A stretch of 64,000 nt of DNA from NCBI RefSeq assembly GCF_900110455.1, contig NZ_FOIS01000004.1, positions 62,001 to 126,000 of the forward strand, in the 5' to 3' direction. The DNA is from Natrinema salifodinae (GTDB lineage Archaea; Halobacteriota; Halobacteria; Halobacteriales; Natrialbaceae). Shown here piece after piece: positions 44,577-53,451 of this stretch (position 1 is the stretch's first letter; every line of letters starts with the position of its first letter). The position numbers and the translations under genes are program-made. The notes under the pieces were generated by a model. The model had not been told where the DNA came from. It did not search any database and was given only the letters and a program-made list of their open reading frames with translations.

Positions 44577-45088
44577 TCCTCGAGCGCGTCCTCCAGTCGC
44601 GTCCGTTCGTCCGTGAGCTCGACCGGGGCCCAGGCTTCGACGTCGTAGCTGACGTCGATCAGGGTCCGGATCCGGTCGACGTCGCCCGCGGCGACGGCCT
44701 CGTCGGCGGCCTCGCGAACGCGCTCGCGAGCGGCCGCGCCGAGGGCCTCGCGGTCGAGTCGTCGCCGGTCGATATCGAGGATGTGCGGGACGTCCTCCGC
44801 GTACTCCGGCACCGTCGGAAAGGCCGTCGGACCGGCGACCAGCAGCGGCTCGCCGTCCGAGGCAGCTCCGTCGGGGGCCACGCCGTCATCGCGGGGCTCG
44901 CGGGGTTCGTACCGGCAGAGCGCGAAGTCCTCGATCGCCCGGTCGATCGCCGCCTCGAGGGCCGCGTCGTCGACGGCCCGCCCGTCGTCGCGGTAGGCGG
45001 CCTCGGCGAGCGCCCGCTCGAGCTCCGTGCGGGTCAACCCGCCGAAGAGGTCGACCACGCCGGCCAGTTCGTCGGCGGTCGCGTCCAT
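44573..45088 (-). CDS. hypothetical haloarchaeal protein (DUF7109-like)
   Basis: 171 aa, acidic and mostly helical. The start ELAGVVDLFGGLTRTELERAL and the FPTVPEYAEDVPHILDID stretch match a Halobacteria family of unknown function. It overlaps the Nudix gene by four bases and starts 26 bases after the GpgS-like gene, so all three probably form one transcript. The overlap hints at a link to nucleotide clean-up, but no more can be said. Confidence 0.75.
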   Translation of the reverse strand: MDATADELAGVVDLFGGLTRTELERALAEAAYRDDGRAVDDAALEAAIDRAIEDFALCRYEPREPRDDGVAPDGAASDGEPLLVAGPTAFPTVPEYAEDVPHILDIDRRRLDREALGAAARERVREAADEAVAAGDVDRIRTLIDVSYDVEAWAPVELTDERTRLEDALEE

Positions 45089-45114
45089 ACGCGGTCCAAC
45101 GGGGAGTGATCGGA

Positions 45115-46317
45115 TTAGTCTTTAGTCTCTCGGCTCGCGAGCCCGAACCGACGCGCCGCGCTCCCGCCCCGTCCTCGATCCGCATCCCGTGTCCGCCAGG
45201 GCCTGGCCGCCACGAGCACGTCGGCCGGCGAGAACGGGGCCTCGGTCCACCGCGGTAGCCGCGTGTCGGGCCCCGGCGGGGCGATCGACTCGGCGTAGCG
45301 GGCGACCTGATCCCGCTCGCCGGCGGGGTCGTACTCGAGCCCGTTGAACGCCGCGTCGGCGCGGTACTGGTCGATCAGTTCGCCGCCGGCCACCCGGTAG
45401 CGGTCGGGCAGCGTCTCGTAGTCGGGCTCGACGCCGCGGTCCTCGAGCGCGCGCAGAAGTTCGGCGGCGACCTCGCGGCTCATCCCCTCGAGGCCGGCGT
45501 CGCCGGTGACCGCGCGGTGGTCGTGCTCGTGGCGGCCGAGGTCGACCTGCGCGCTCCCGCCGAAGCCGGCGACGTCGTAGGCGTCGCCGAGCGTCCCGAC
45601 CTCGAGCCCCCAGGCCCGCGGCGCGCGGAGCCGGCGAGCGAGGTCGGCGGTCGCGGCGAACTCGCCGGCCAGGGCGTACCGGAACGCGCCGAGGTAGTCG
45701 ACGATCGGCGCGTCGTGGGCGGCGGCGAGGGCGCGCACGAGCGGTTCGTAGAACAGCCGAAAGAGGCGACCGTAGAGCCGGTCGCGTTCGACGCGAGCGT
45801 AGTAGCCCTTCGAGAACTCGTAGTCCAGCGTCAGCGGCGCGAGCAGCCGACGGACGTGCTCGGCCTCGTAGCTCCGGGCGTCGGCGTCGTGGACGACGAC
45901 GGTGTCGGCGGCGTCGGCCGCGGGTCCGAGCGCGAGCCAGACGTCCCGGCCCTTCCCGAAGTCGCCGGCCAGGCCCGCGTCGGCGAACAGCCGATCGACG
46001 CCAGGCGCGTTACACCAGAGGACGCGGGTCGGCAGGTCGAACGTGTCCAGCCAGTCCCGGAACGGACCGATTCGCTCGGGCTCGGTGCGGACGGGGACGA
46101 AGACCGCGGCGGGTGCCGGCACCAGCCGTTCGAGCTCGCCGAGCACGCGGTCAGCCGCGGGACTCTCGTACTCGCGGCCGGCCATCGGGACGACGACGGC
46201 CGTCTCGGCAACCGCGCTGGCGGCCTCGCGCGCGAGGTCACCGCCTGCTTCCGCGTCCGCCCCCGAGCACTCCCCGAACTCGTGAAGCGTCGCGATCCGT
46301 TCCTGGACGTACTCCAT
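45115..46317 (-). CDS. glycosyltransferase, glucosyl-3-phosphoglycerate synthase (GpgS)-like
   Basis: 400 aa. Inside the GT-A fold, VVVHDADARSY near residue 150 is the DXD metal site, and LDYEFSKGYYARV near residue 180 is the phosphoglycerate-side pattern of GpgS (GT81). GpgS joins NDP-glucose to 3-phosphoglycerate for glucosylglycerate-type compatible solutes or polysaccharide starters. Visible start MEYVQERIATLHEFGE at 46317. A much longer frame continues to 47715 through the MFS gene antisense frame and is an artefact. The missing phosphatase partner (GpgP) could be one of the HAD genes, but this is only a guess. Confidence 0.8.
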   Translation of the reverse strand: MEYVQERIATLHEFGECSGADAEAGGDLAREAASAVAETAVVVPMAGREYESPAADRVLGELERLVPAPAAVFVPVRTEPERIGPFRDWLDTFDLPTRVLWCNAPGVDRLFADAGLAGDFGKGRDVWLALGPAADAADTVVVHDADARSYEAEHVRRLLAPLTLDYEFSKGYYARVERDRLYGRLFRLFYEPLVRALAAAHDAPIVDYLGAFRYALAGEFAATADLARRLRAPRAWGLEVGTLGDAYDVAGFGGSAQVDLGRHEHDHRAVTGDAGLEGMSREVAAELLRALEDRGVEPDYETLPDRYRVAGGELIDQYRADAAFNGLEYDPAGERDQVARYAESIAPPGPDTRLPRWTEAPFSPADVLVAARPWRTRDADRGRGGSAARRFGLASRETKD

Positions 46318-46418
46318 CGATGGGTTGTTCGAGCGGACCGGTAAAACGGCCACGACTCCGGGCGGCGGGACGCGTCGGCCGAAATCGAGCGGTCGCCGGG
46401 TTGCTGACTCGCCGACGG

Positions 46419-47687
46419 TCAGTTCGCGTCCGCGCTCGCTCTCGGTTCCCCGTTCGCGCCCGTCGGAAGCCGGCCGGCCGCATAGAGGGCGACCAGGCCG
46501 ACCAGGACGACGCCCACGCCGAGCGCGAGGAGTCGGAACGCGGCGTCGAACGCCACGCCGGCGTCGACCAGAAATCCGAGGACCGCGCTCCCGGCCGCCT
46601 GAAGCGGCATCATGACGCCGGTGAACAGGGCGTAGGCGCTGGCGCGGTTCTCGTCGGGGACCGAGGCGAGGACGTAGGTGTCCGAGGCGGGGAAGATGCT
46701 GTGGATGACGTAGCCCATAACTGCCGTGACCGCGAGGATCGCCCAGGTTCCCTCGACGACGGTCAGCGCGAGCAGGGCGAGGAGGAACGCGCCGACGATC
46801 GATAGCAGAAGCGGCACGAACCGGACGCGATCGGCGATCCAGCCCGTGATCGCGAACGCCGGCACGCCGGCCAGAAAAAGCAGCGTCAGGACCGACCGGG
46901 CGAACCCCTCCGGGAACCCCTTGACCTCGACGAGGTAGGTCACATAGAAATTGAACACGCCGTTCCAGACCAGCGCCGTGACCCCGACGATCGCCACGCC
47001 CGTGGCGACGATCGGCCACTGGCGGCGCAGCGCCGCCCGGAGGTCCCGGTCGAGTTTCCCGGCCGTCGGCAGCGTCGCGCGCCGCGCGGCGACGAACAGC
47101 GCGGCCGTCGACGCGACCGCCGCCAGCGCGATTGCGATAAAGAGCGCGCGCCAGGCGGCCACGGGCCAGGCGACCGCGAAGAAAGCGCCGACCAGCAGCG
47201 GGGCGGCCACCGCGGCGGCCTGGCTCGACGTGCCGTGGACGCCGATCGCGCGCCCGACCCGCGCGGGAAATAGTTCGCTGACCAGCGGACTCGCCGCCAC
47301 GAAGTAGGCGCTGCTGGCGATCCCCATACATAGCGCGCCAATGGAGAGCACCTCGAGGCTTCGAGCGGTGGCCGCGAACACCGATCCCGCGGCGAGCAGA
47401 CCGCCCGACGCGAGGATCAACCAGTGACGCGGGAACCGCGTCAGGAGGTAGCCAGTCGGAATCTGGAGGGCCGCGGCGCCGAGCCAGGCCAGCGTCGCCA
47501 GCAGGCCGACGGCGGCCGCGCTCGCGCCGAAGGCCTCCCGGAAGGGTTCGAGCAGCGGCGCGTAGATCACCCGACCGATATTGACCAGAAAGACCATCAC
47601 GCACAGCGACCCGAACACGCCGGTTCGACCGGCGTGGCGCCGTCCGGCCGCCGTCTCGCTCGGCGACTCGGTCGTCGTCTCGCTCAT
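46419..47687 (-). CDS. MFS transporter
   Basis: 422 aa with twelve predicted membrane helices (first at residues about 25-45). The MFS motif A place between helices 2 and 3 reads GYLLTRFPRHW; ITGWIADRVRF is the repeat in the second half. Cytoplasmic loop between helices 6 and 7 at residues about 200-220. Substrate unknown. The first 20 residues are polar (MSETTTESPSETAAGR). It shares a 107-base divergent promoter region with the zinc-ribbon gene at 47795 and ends 101 bases before the GpgS-like gene. Confidence 0.9.
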   Translation of the reverse strand: MSETTTESPSETAAGRRHAGRTGVFGSLCVMVFLVNIGRVIYAPLLEPFREAFGASAAAVGLLATLAWLGAAALQIPTGYLLTRFPRHWLILASGGLLAAGSVFAATARSLEVLSIGALCMGIASSAYFVAASPLVSELFPARVGRAIGVHGTSSQAAAVAAPLLVGAFFAVAWPVAAWRALFIAIALAAVASTAALFVAARRATLPTAGKLDRDLRAALRRQWPIVATGVAIVGVTALVWNGVFNFYVTYLVEVKGFPEGFARSVLTLLFLAGVPAFAITGWIADRVRFVPLLLSIVGAFLLALLALTVVEGTWAILAVTAVMGYVIHSIFPASDTYVLASVPDENRASAYALFTGVMMPLQAAGSAVLGFLVDAGVAFDAAFRLLALGVGVVLVGLVALYAAGRLPTGANGEPRASADAN

Positions 47688-47794
47688 ACCTTCGTTGTCT
47701 CGCCGACGGGGTCAACGGTTACGGATCGGCGCGGGCGAGTCGGAACTCGAAAAAGCACCGGTCTTTTTCTTCCCCTCCTTCTTACAGGGCGAAC

Positions 47795-47965
47795 ATGAAA
47801 TCAGTCCGGAAGGCACTGCGTGACGGGGAACTCGACAAGGACACCTACGATCGGCTCGTCTGCGGCGACTGCGAGAAGCCGCTGAAGACCGAAAACGACC
47901 CGAACGACATCAAGACGGTACGGATCTGCCCGGACTGCGCTTCGGAGTGGAAGGAAATCCGCTGA
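47795..47965 (+). CDS. small zinc-ribbon protein (HVO_0758 family)
   Basis: 56 aa, missed by usual size limits. Starts MKSVRKALRDGELDKDTYD and has two CxxC pairs (CGDC at about 23-26 and CPDC at about 45-48), as in the Halobacteria HVO_0758 family of zinc-finger microproteins. The role is unknown; such proteins are candidates for binding RNA or proteins. TCTTTTTCT lies 25-34 bases before the ATG, which supports the start and a leaderless transcript. Confidence 0.85.
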   Translation: MKSVRKALRDGELDKDTYDRLVCGDCEKPLKTENDPNDIKTVRICPDCASEWKEIR

Positions 47966-48184
47966 AACCGGCCGCCGACCGCCGGTAATCGGCAGCCGGC
48001 GGCGTCGGTCGATCCGAGGCGGTGAACTCGGATCGACACTGACACACCGTCGGCAGTCGCCGCTGCCCACTGCCTCGTCGCGATCCGCGCGGCGACCGTG
48101 CGATCGACGCCCTCGATCATCGGTTCGCCGCTCGGTCGCGGTGCCAGCCGTTGCTTTTTGCCGCCGACCGGTGCAGTCTCGAGC

Positions 48185-49276
48185 GTGAGCTACGACGCGC
48201 TCCGCGATCGGCTCGCCGCGTTCGAGTCGGACGATCCCCGAACCGTCCTCTCGCTGCCCGACGGCAGCGTCGACCGGTGGTACGCACTCTCGGGAGCCGG
48301 CGGCGATCGACTCGAGGCAGCCGCCGCGTTCGCCGATCAACTCACCGCGGGCGGCCGCTCGTTCGCACTCGAGCCCGTCGACGATCGGCCTGGCGGCCAG
48401 GCGGTCAACGCGGCGATCCAGGTCCACGAACTCGGCGAGTCGGCGACGCTCGTCGGCCACCTCGACCACCCGGTGTTGTCCGAGTTTCCGTTCGAGACGC
48501 ACTCGATGGGGTGCCCGGCGACGATCCGCGTCGTGGCGTTCGATGGAGACGAGGTCATGTTCTCCGAGCCGGGGCCGGCCGAAGACTGGGGGATCGACGA
48601 GTTGCTGTCGGTCGTCGACTGGGAGCGCGTCGTCGGCGCGGACGCGCTCTGCTGTGGGAACTGGGTCTCGGTCCGTGGGCTCGCGGGCGTCTTCGACCGC
48701 CTGGCGGCGGCCCCGCCGGACGAGCCGCTTCCGGTGGTGGTCGACCCCGGTCCGATCGACGCGGTCGAGCCGGCGGCCCTCGCGGATCTGTTCGACGCGC
48801 TCGCACGCGCCGATTCGCCGGGCGCGGCGGCCGTGTTCTTGAGCGTGAATCCGACGGAACTCGACGCCGCCGCGCGGGCCGCGGAAGGCGGCGACGTCGC
48901 GGGAGACGGCGCGGATTCGAGCGGAGACGCGGGAACGGATACGGACACGGATGCGGACGCCGGCCGGGTTCGGGATCGGGCGAGCGCGCTCCGCTCGGCG
49001 CTCGGCGTCACCGGCGTCGTCTCCCACGGCTCCGACGCCGCCGTCGGGGCGACGCGCGACGACACCGCTATCGTCGAAATGCTCGACATCGGCAAGCCCC
49101 AGCGGACGACCGGCGCGGGCGACCGGTTCTCGGCCGGCCTGGCCTGCGGACTCGCACGCGCCTGGTCGCTCGAGACGGCGCTCGCGCTCGGGAACGCGTG
49201 TGCGGCGCACTTCGTCGGGATCGGCGAGACGGCCGATCCGTCGGGGATACGATCGCTCCTCGAGAACGGCGACTGA
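48185..49276 (+). CDS. PfkB-family sugar kinase (second copy)
   Basis: 363 aa, GTG start at 48185, chosen because CTTTTTG at 48155-48160 lies 25-30 bases upstream. It has the N-terminal RPGGQAVNAAIQVHELG part and the ATP-side signature TTGAGDRFSAGLACGLARAW. Residues about 240-265 are a low-complexity acidic insertion that lengthens it beyond the usual 300. The substrate is unknown; it differs enough from the kinase at 1586 that the two are not recent duplicates. Convergent with the DHH gene. Confidence 0.85.
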   Translation: MSYDALRDRLAAFESDDPRTVLSLPDGSVDRWYALSGAGGDRLEAAAAFADQLTAGGRSFALEPVDDRPGGQAVNAAIQVHELGESATLVGHLDHPVLSEFPFETHSMGCPATIRVVAFDGDEVMFSEPGPAEDWGIDELLSVVDWERVVGADALCCGNWVSVRGLAGVFDRLAAAPPDEPLPVVVDPGPIDAVEPAALADLFDALARADSPGAAAVFLSVNPTELDAAARAAEGGDVAGDGADSSGDAGTDTDTDADAGRVRDRASALRSALGVTGVVSHGSDAAVGATRDDTAIVEMLDIGKPQRTTGAGDRFSAGLACGLARAWSLETALALGNACAAHFVGIGETADPSGIRSLLENGD

Positions 49277-49296
49277 CGACGATTAACGACGACCGG

Positions 49297-50490
49297 TCAC
49301 CGCTCGCCCGACATCGCGGCGAAGAGCCGCTCTTCGAACTCCGTTCGGCTGATGCCGTCGGAGGGGCCGATCCCCGCCATGTGATCGACCGAGAGCTGGC
49401 CGCCGCCCATCCGGGCGTGGCCGCCGGCGCTGGCCATCGGAATGTCGCTGATGGCGTGGCGCAGGGTCTCGCCCATGTGCACCCGGTCGTCGCGCGAGCG
49501 ACCCGAGAGGTGGATCGTCCCGTCGTGTTCCCCGTAGACGACCACCGCCGTGACGCCCTCGAGGTGCATGAGTTCGTCCGCGGCCTGGGGGATCGCGTCC
49601 ACGTTGCCGATCTCGCCGACGTCGCAGACGGCGAAGGGGCCCTCGACCCGCTTTTCGGTGATCGCCGTCGCCTTGACCTGCAACACGTCGTCGCTGATCT
49701 GCGGGTTGGCGATCCGGTCGAGAAGGTCCTCGTCGATCCCGGAAAAAAGAGCGGCGCAGGCGTCGAACTCGGCCCGCGAGCAGCCGTTGGTCAGGTGGTT
49801 CGTGTCCGACTGGATGCCGTAGAGCAGCCCCGTCGCGAGTTCCGGCGATACCTCGAACCCGCCGCCGTCCGCCGCGGCCATCGTCGCGCCGATGTCGTCT
49901 AAGTACTCGACGACGATCGTCGACGCCGCGCCGTAGCCGGTTCGGACGTCGGTGAACTTCGTCCCGGCGCCGTTGCCGGGATGGTGGTCGACGACCGCGA
50001 TCGGCTCGACGGTCTGGGCGCCCGTGAATCCGCGCGGCGTGTTGTGATCGACCAGCACCACCGCCTCCGAATCGAGCTGCGAGCTCGCCTCGAGGGGGTC
50101 GAGGTCCAGGTTCAGAACGGTCCGGAACGCGCGGTTCTCCTGGTGTCGGATCTCGCCGGGGTACTGCAGGGTCGCGTCGGCGTCGACCGACTCCGCGATC
50201 GCCGCGATCCCCATCGCACACGACATGGCGTCCGGATCGGGATTGGGATGCATCAGCACCGTCACCTCGTCGTGATCGGCCAACACGCGCTGGAGCCGGA
50301 CCCCCGGAGGCCGCCGGAACCAGCGGATCACCCACCACCCGCCGAGGACGAGCGCGACGACGGCGAGAACCAGCAGGGAGAGGACCAACGGGTCGAGCGC
50401 GCGGATCGAGTCGCCCACCGACTCGGGCATCGACGCCAGCGGGTCCGCCCCGACGGTCGTCGCGGCCGTCGGGACGCTCCGATAGCTCAT
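49297..50490 (-). CDS. membrane-anchored DHH-family phosphoesterase
   Basis: 397 aa. One membrane helix (residues about 34-58) is followed by the DHH domain: HPNPDPDAMSCAMG (motif I), VVLVDHN (II), AVVDHHPG (III, the DHH) and AASTIVVEYL, then the DHHA1 domain with GGHARMGGGQL. This pattern is that of RecJ-like/NrnA-type enzymes acting on short oligonucleotides, nanoRNA or cyclic dinucleotides. The membrane anchor and cytoplasmic enzyme part suggest a role at the membrane surface. The start at 50490 is uncertain; the first 30 residues are polar. Confidence 0.88.
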   Translation of the reverse strand: MSYRSVPTAATTVGADPLASMPESVGDSIRALDPLVLSLLVLAVVALVLGGWWVIRWFRRPPGVRLQRVLADHDEVTVLMHPNPDPDAMSCAMGIAAIAESVDADATLQYPGEIRHQENRAFRTVLNLDLDPLEASSQLDSEAVVLVDHNTPRGFTGAQTVEPIAVVDHHPGNGAGTKFTDVRTGYGAASTIVVEYLDDIGATMAAADGGGFEVSPELATGLLYGIQSDTNHLTNGCSRAEFDACAALFSGIDEDLLDRIANPQISDDVLQVKATAITEKRVEGPFAVCDVGEIGNVDAIPQAADELMHLEGVTAVVVYGEHDGTIHLSGRSRDDRVHMGETLRHAISDIPMASAGGHARMGGGQLSVDHMAGIGPSDGISRTEFEERLFAAMSGER

Positions 50491-50550
50491 ATCAGCACGT
50501 CAAATCGAATCACCATGAATTTTCCCCCGATTTCGGGGTGTCGCCGGGCG

Positions 50551-51456
50551 TCAGTCCGCGGTCTCGGCGCGATAGGCCTCGATCGCGTCCCGATACCCTT
50601 CCCGGAAGGTCGGATACGCGAACTCGTAGCCCAGCTCGCGCAGTTTCTCGTTCGAACACCGCTTGCTCGTCAGGATCCGTCGCCTGGCCGCCGCAGACAG
50701 CTCGTCGTCCTCGAGCCGTTCGTCCTTCGTCCGCTTGGGCGGCCGCTCGACGCCGCACTCGTCGGCCAGCCAGTCCGCGAAGTCCCACTTCGGCGCCGGC
50801 TCGTCGTCGACCACCTGGACGACCTCGCCGCGCGCTATGTCCTCTTCGAGCAGGAAGCGGACCGCACCGGCGGCATCGTCCCGGTGGACCATGTTCAGGT
50901 ACCCCTCCGTGACGGGGCCCTCGAGGTACCGTTGGAGTCGGTACCGGTCGGGACCGAACAATCCGGCAAAGCGGGCGACGGTCCCCTCGTAGCCGTACTC
51001 GTCGGGGTACTCGAGCGCGATCCGCTCGGCCTCGGCGAGCACCTCGGTCTTCTCCGTCGTCGGCTCGATCGGCGTCTCCTCGTCGACCCAGTCGCCGCCG
51101 TGGTCGCCGTGGACCCCCGTCGAGGACGCGTAGACCAGGCGATCGGGCGCGCCCGCACCCTCGCGTTCGCCGAAGGCCTCAATCGCCGTCCGCAGCCCCT
51201 CGACGTACACCTCGCGGGCGGCGTCGGCGCCTCGGCCGCCGCTACTGGCGGCGAAGACGATGGCGTCGACGGGCGGCACTGCGTCGAGGTCGCCGCGATC
51301 GGTGACGTCCGCCCGAACGGCGTCGAATCCGGCGTCCTCGATCCGCGCGACCCCGTCGTCCGAGCGGCGGACGCCGATCGGCTCGTGGCCGCGGGCTACG
51401 AGCTGGCGGCCCAGTTCCAGGCCGACGTAGCCACACCCCAGAATTGCGACTCGCAT
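50551..51456 (-). CDS. NAD-dependent epimerase/dehydratase family protein
   Basis: 301 aa. The Rossmann start MRVAILGCGYVGLELGRQL has the GxGxxG pattern, and DRLVYASSTGVHGDHG near residue 110 holds the Ser-Thr and part of the active site, although a clear YxxxK is hard to place. The family acts on nucleotide sugars, but this type (YeeZ/SDR-like) is often of unknown substrate. The start at 51456 was chosen because it begins the Rossmann strand. It precedes the DHH gene by 60 bases and follows the sulfite-oxidase-like gene by 116. Confidence 0.85.
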   Translation of the reverse strand: MRVAILGCGYVGLELGRQLVARGHEPIGVRRSDDGVARIEDAGFDAVRADVTDRGDLDAVPPVDAIVFAASSGGRGADAAREVYVEGLRTAIEAFGEREGAGAPDRLVYASSTGVHGDHGGDWVDEETPIEPTTEKTEVLAEAERIALEYPDEYGYEGTVARFAGLFGPDRYRLQRYLEGPVTEGYLNMVHRDDAAGAVRFLLEEDIARGEVVQVVDDEPAPKWDFADWLADECGVERPPKRTKDERLEDDELSAAARRRILTSKRCSNEKLRELGYEFAYPTFREGYRDAIEAYRAETAD

Positions 51457-51572
51457 ACCCGATCTCGCGGCCGATCGGACATAATTGCACCGCTCGAATC
51501 GGGACCTCGGGACGGGTCGGTCGCGATTTCCGGCGATGGTCGACTCGATCGACGAGGGTCCGTCGGAGCCGC

Positions 51573-52865
51573 CTACTCGCGGTCGACCGTGACCTCGACC
51601 GCGTGGGGCGCGTACGCGTTCTCGGCGTAGCCGCCCTCGTTCCACGGGTATTCGTCGTCGCTATCGTCAGCACCACCCTCGCCGTCCTCGGTTTCGGCCT
51701 CGTCCGCGTCCGGCCGCGAGATGCGCGCGGGCTGCCGACGCCCGTGCTCGTCGGTCGCCCGGGAGACGAGGGTGTACGAGCCTGGCGACGGCTCCCAGAC
51801 GTATCGGAACAGCCGCCAGGCGCAGTCGTAGTTCGGCCCGAAGAACGAGCCCTCGTCCCAGCCGTCCCCGCCGTCGGTCGAGACCTCGATTTCCGTCACC
51901 TGGTCGTCGCCGGCCCAGGCGACGCCGACGACTTCGATTGTGCCGTCGCCCCGCGGTGATACGGTCGCGCCGTCGTCGGGGTAGCCGATCGTCGACTTGA
52001 CGTTCTCGTCGAAGGTGTACGGGTGGTCGACCTCGTCGGACGCTTGCTGTTCCCAGGTGTCGTAGGTCGAGACCGTTTCGCGGGACTCGGGCTCGACGCC
52101 CTCGGGATGGATCCGGTAGGAGGACTGCTGCCATTTGGTGTAGTCGGCGCCATCGCGGTCCTCCCACTCCGGCCCGTGGACCATCTTCTCCGTCACGTGG
52201 AGTTCGGAGAGCCACTTGACGCTGTTGACCCCGTACCAGCCGGGAACGAGCAGTCGAACTGGGCGCCCGTGTTCCGGCGGCAGCGGCTCGCCGTTGACCT
52301 CGTAGGCGAGGATGCAGTCGTCGAGTACCTTCGACATCGGGACCGAGCGGGCGAATCGGTCGTTCTCCGCGTCGACTTCGGGGTGGTCGCCGCCGACCGC
52401 GGTGAGCCACGTTCCGTCGTCGGTCGCCGCGCCGTGATCGGCGAGGACCGACGAGAGCGGTGCTCCGGTCCAGAACGCCGTGCTGACGGCCCCGTACTCC
52501 CACTGGACGTTCCCGGTTTCGGGCTCGAAGTAGCCCCGACCGTTGCCCGCACACTCCATCGTGTGCGCCACCGCGACCGCGGGATAGTCCTCCCGGATGG
52601 TCTTCATGTCGAGGTCGGCGTCTCGGTCGACCGCACCGGTGAGTTCGACCGTCCAGTCGTCGATCTCGGGGTCCAGCGTCTCGTTGCGGTGGCAGACGTA
52701 GTGGTCCTCGACCGGCGTGAGCCAGTTCGCGTACGTGCTCCGGTCGGCGGCGCCGACGACCCGGTACCGGTCCTCGAAATCGGGGATGGCCTCGGTGCCG
52801 GGTTTGCGCTCCAGAATCGCCGCCAGTTCCCGTTCTCGGTTCTCGCTGCGCTCCGAATCTGACAT
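51573..52865 (-). CDS. sulfite oxidase-family molybdopterin enzyme
   Basis: 430 aa. The molybdenum-ligand Cys is in HTMECAGNGRGYFEP near residue 109. The substrate or cofactor part PVRLLVPGWYGVNSVKWL near residue 205 and the dimerisation domain (GVAWAGDDQVTEIEVSTDGG) follow the sulfite oxidase fold. Oxidation of sulfite to sulfate is the family model. There is no signal peptide, haem domain or b5 domain, so it is likely cytoplasmic and must use an unknown electron acceptor. The C-terminus is an acidic Asp/Glu tail ending in a conserved AVEVTVDRE. Confidence 0.9.
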   Translation of the reverse strand: MSDSERSENRERELAAILERKPGTEAIPDFEDRYRVVGAADRSTYANWLTPVEDHYVCHRNETLDPEIDDWTVELTGAVDRDADLDMKTIREDYPAVAVAHTMECAGNGRGYFEPETGNVQWEYGAVSTAFWTGAPLSSVLADHGAATDDGTWLTAVGGDHPEVDAENDRFARSVPMSKVLDDCILAYEVNGEPLPPEHGRPVRLLVPGWYGVNSVKWLSELHVTEKMVHGPEWEDRDGADYTKWQQSSYRIHPEGVEPESRETVSTYDTWEQQASDEVDHPYTFDENVKSTIGYPDDGATVSPRGDGTIEVVGVAWAGDDQVTEIEVSTDGGDGWDEGSFFGPNYDCAWRLFRYVWEPSPGSYTLVSRATDEHGRRQPARISRPDADEAETEDGEGGADDSDDEYPWNEGGYAENAYAPHAVEVTVDRE

Positions 52866-52915
52866 GGCGAACGGACACCGCCGCGAGCGATAAAGTTCGG
52901 GGCTGCGCCTCGCGC

Positions 52916-53341
52916 CTACGGCGCGCCGTCGGCGATCACGTACTGCACGTGGACGAACTCCTCGAAGGACATCGGCGCGCGGCTCTCGAGTTTCTGCTGG
53001 ATCTCCTTGGCGTCCAACTCGAGGTCGAGTTCGCTCTCGACTGCGTCGACATCGAGCACCGCCGTCGACATGCCCAGCAGTAGGTGTTCGAGCGCCATCG
53101 TCTCGATCGTCTCGGGGTCGGGCTCGCCGTCTCCGAGCGACTGGATCGCGGCGGCCTCCTCGAGGCTCAGTTCCGGCGAGTCGCCGTCGACCAGCGTGTC
53201 GAGCCTGGCCCGGTCAACGTCAATCTCGGTCGCGACCGCGGACGGGCCGCGGTCCTCGACGATCGTCGCGAGGTCGTCCTCGTACTCGGCCCGGAGGTCG
53301 GCGGGCGAGTCGGGGACGGTCATCCGTTGTTCGTAGAACAT
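52916..53341 (-). CDS. hypothetical haloarchaeal protein (DUF5791-like)
   Basis: 141 aa. It reads MFYEQRMTVPDSPADLRAEYE, then LEHLLLGMSTAVLDVD and APMSFEEFVHVQYVIADG, matching a Halobacteria family of unknown function. Acidic, helical, cytoplasmic. A later start at 53323 (MTVPDSPADL) is equally possible. A much longer frame to 55060 through NhaC is an artefact. It sits 50 bases before the sulfite oxidase gene. Confidence 0.8.
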   Translation of the reverse strand: MFYEQRMTVPDSPADLRAEYEDDLATIVEDRGPSAVATEIDVDRARLDTLVDGDSPELSLEEAAAIQSLGDGEPDPETIETMALEHLLLGMSTAVLDVDAVESELDLELDAKEIQQKLESRAPMSFEEFVHVQYVIADGAP

Positions 53342-53451
53342 ACGGGAAGGGACGAGAATCGGGAAGAAAGGTATTGTGACTCGTGCCATACTCGTCCCGC
53401 CCGCGGTTTTCCTCGCAGCGGTCGAAAACGATGCGGAGCCGCCGGTTGCGG

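Noticed and set aside
45115-47715. Very long minus-strand frame of 866 codons
   Set aside because: The first 460 codons are Arg-rich and lie in the wrong frame of the MFS gene; only the part from 46317 is a real glycosyltransferase.
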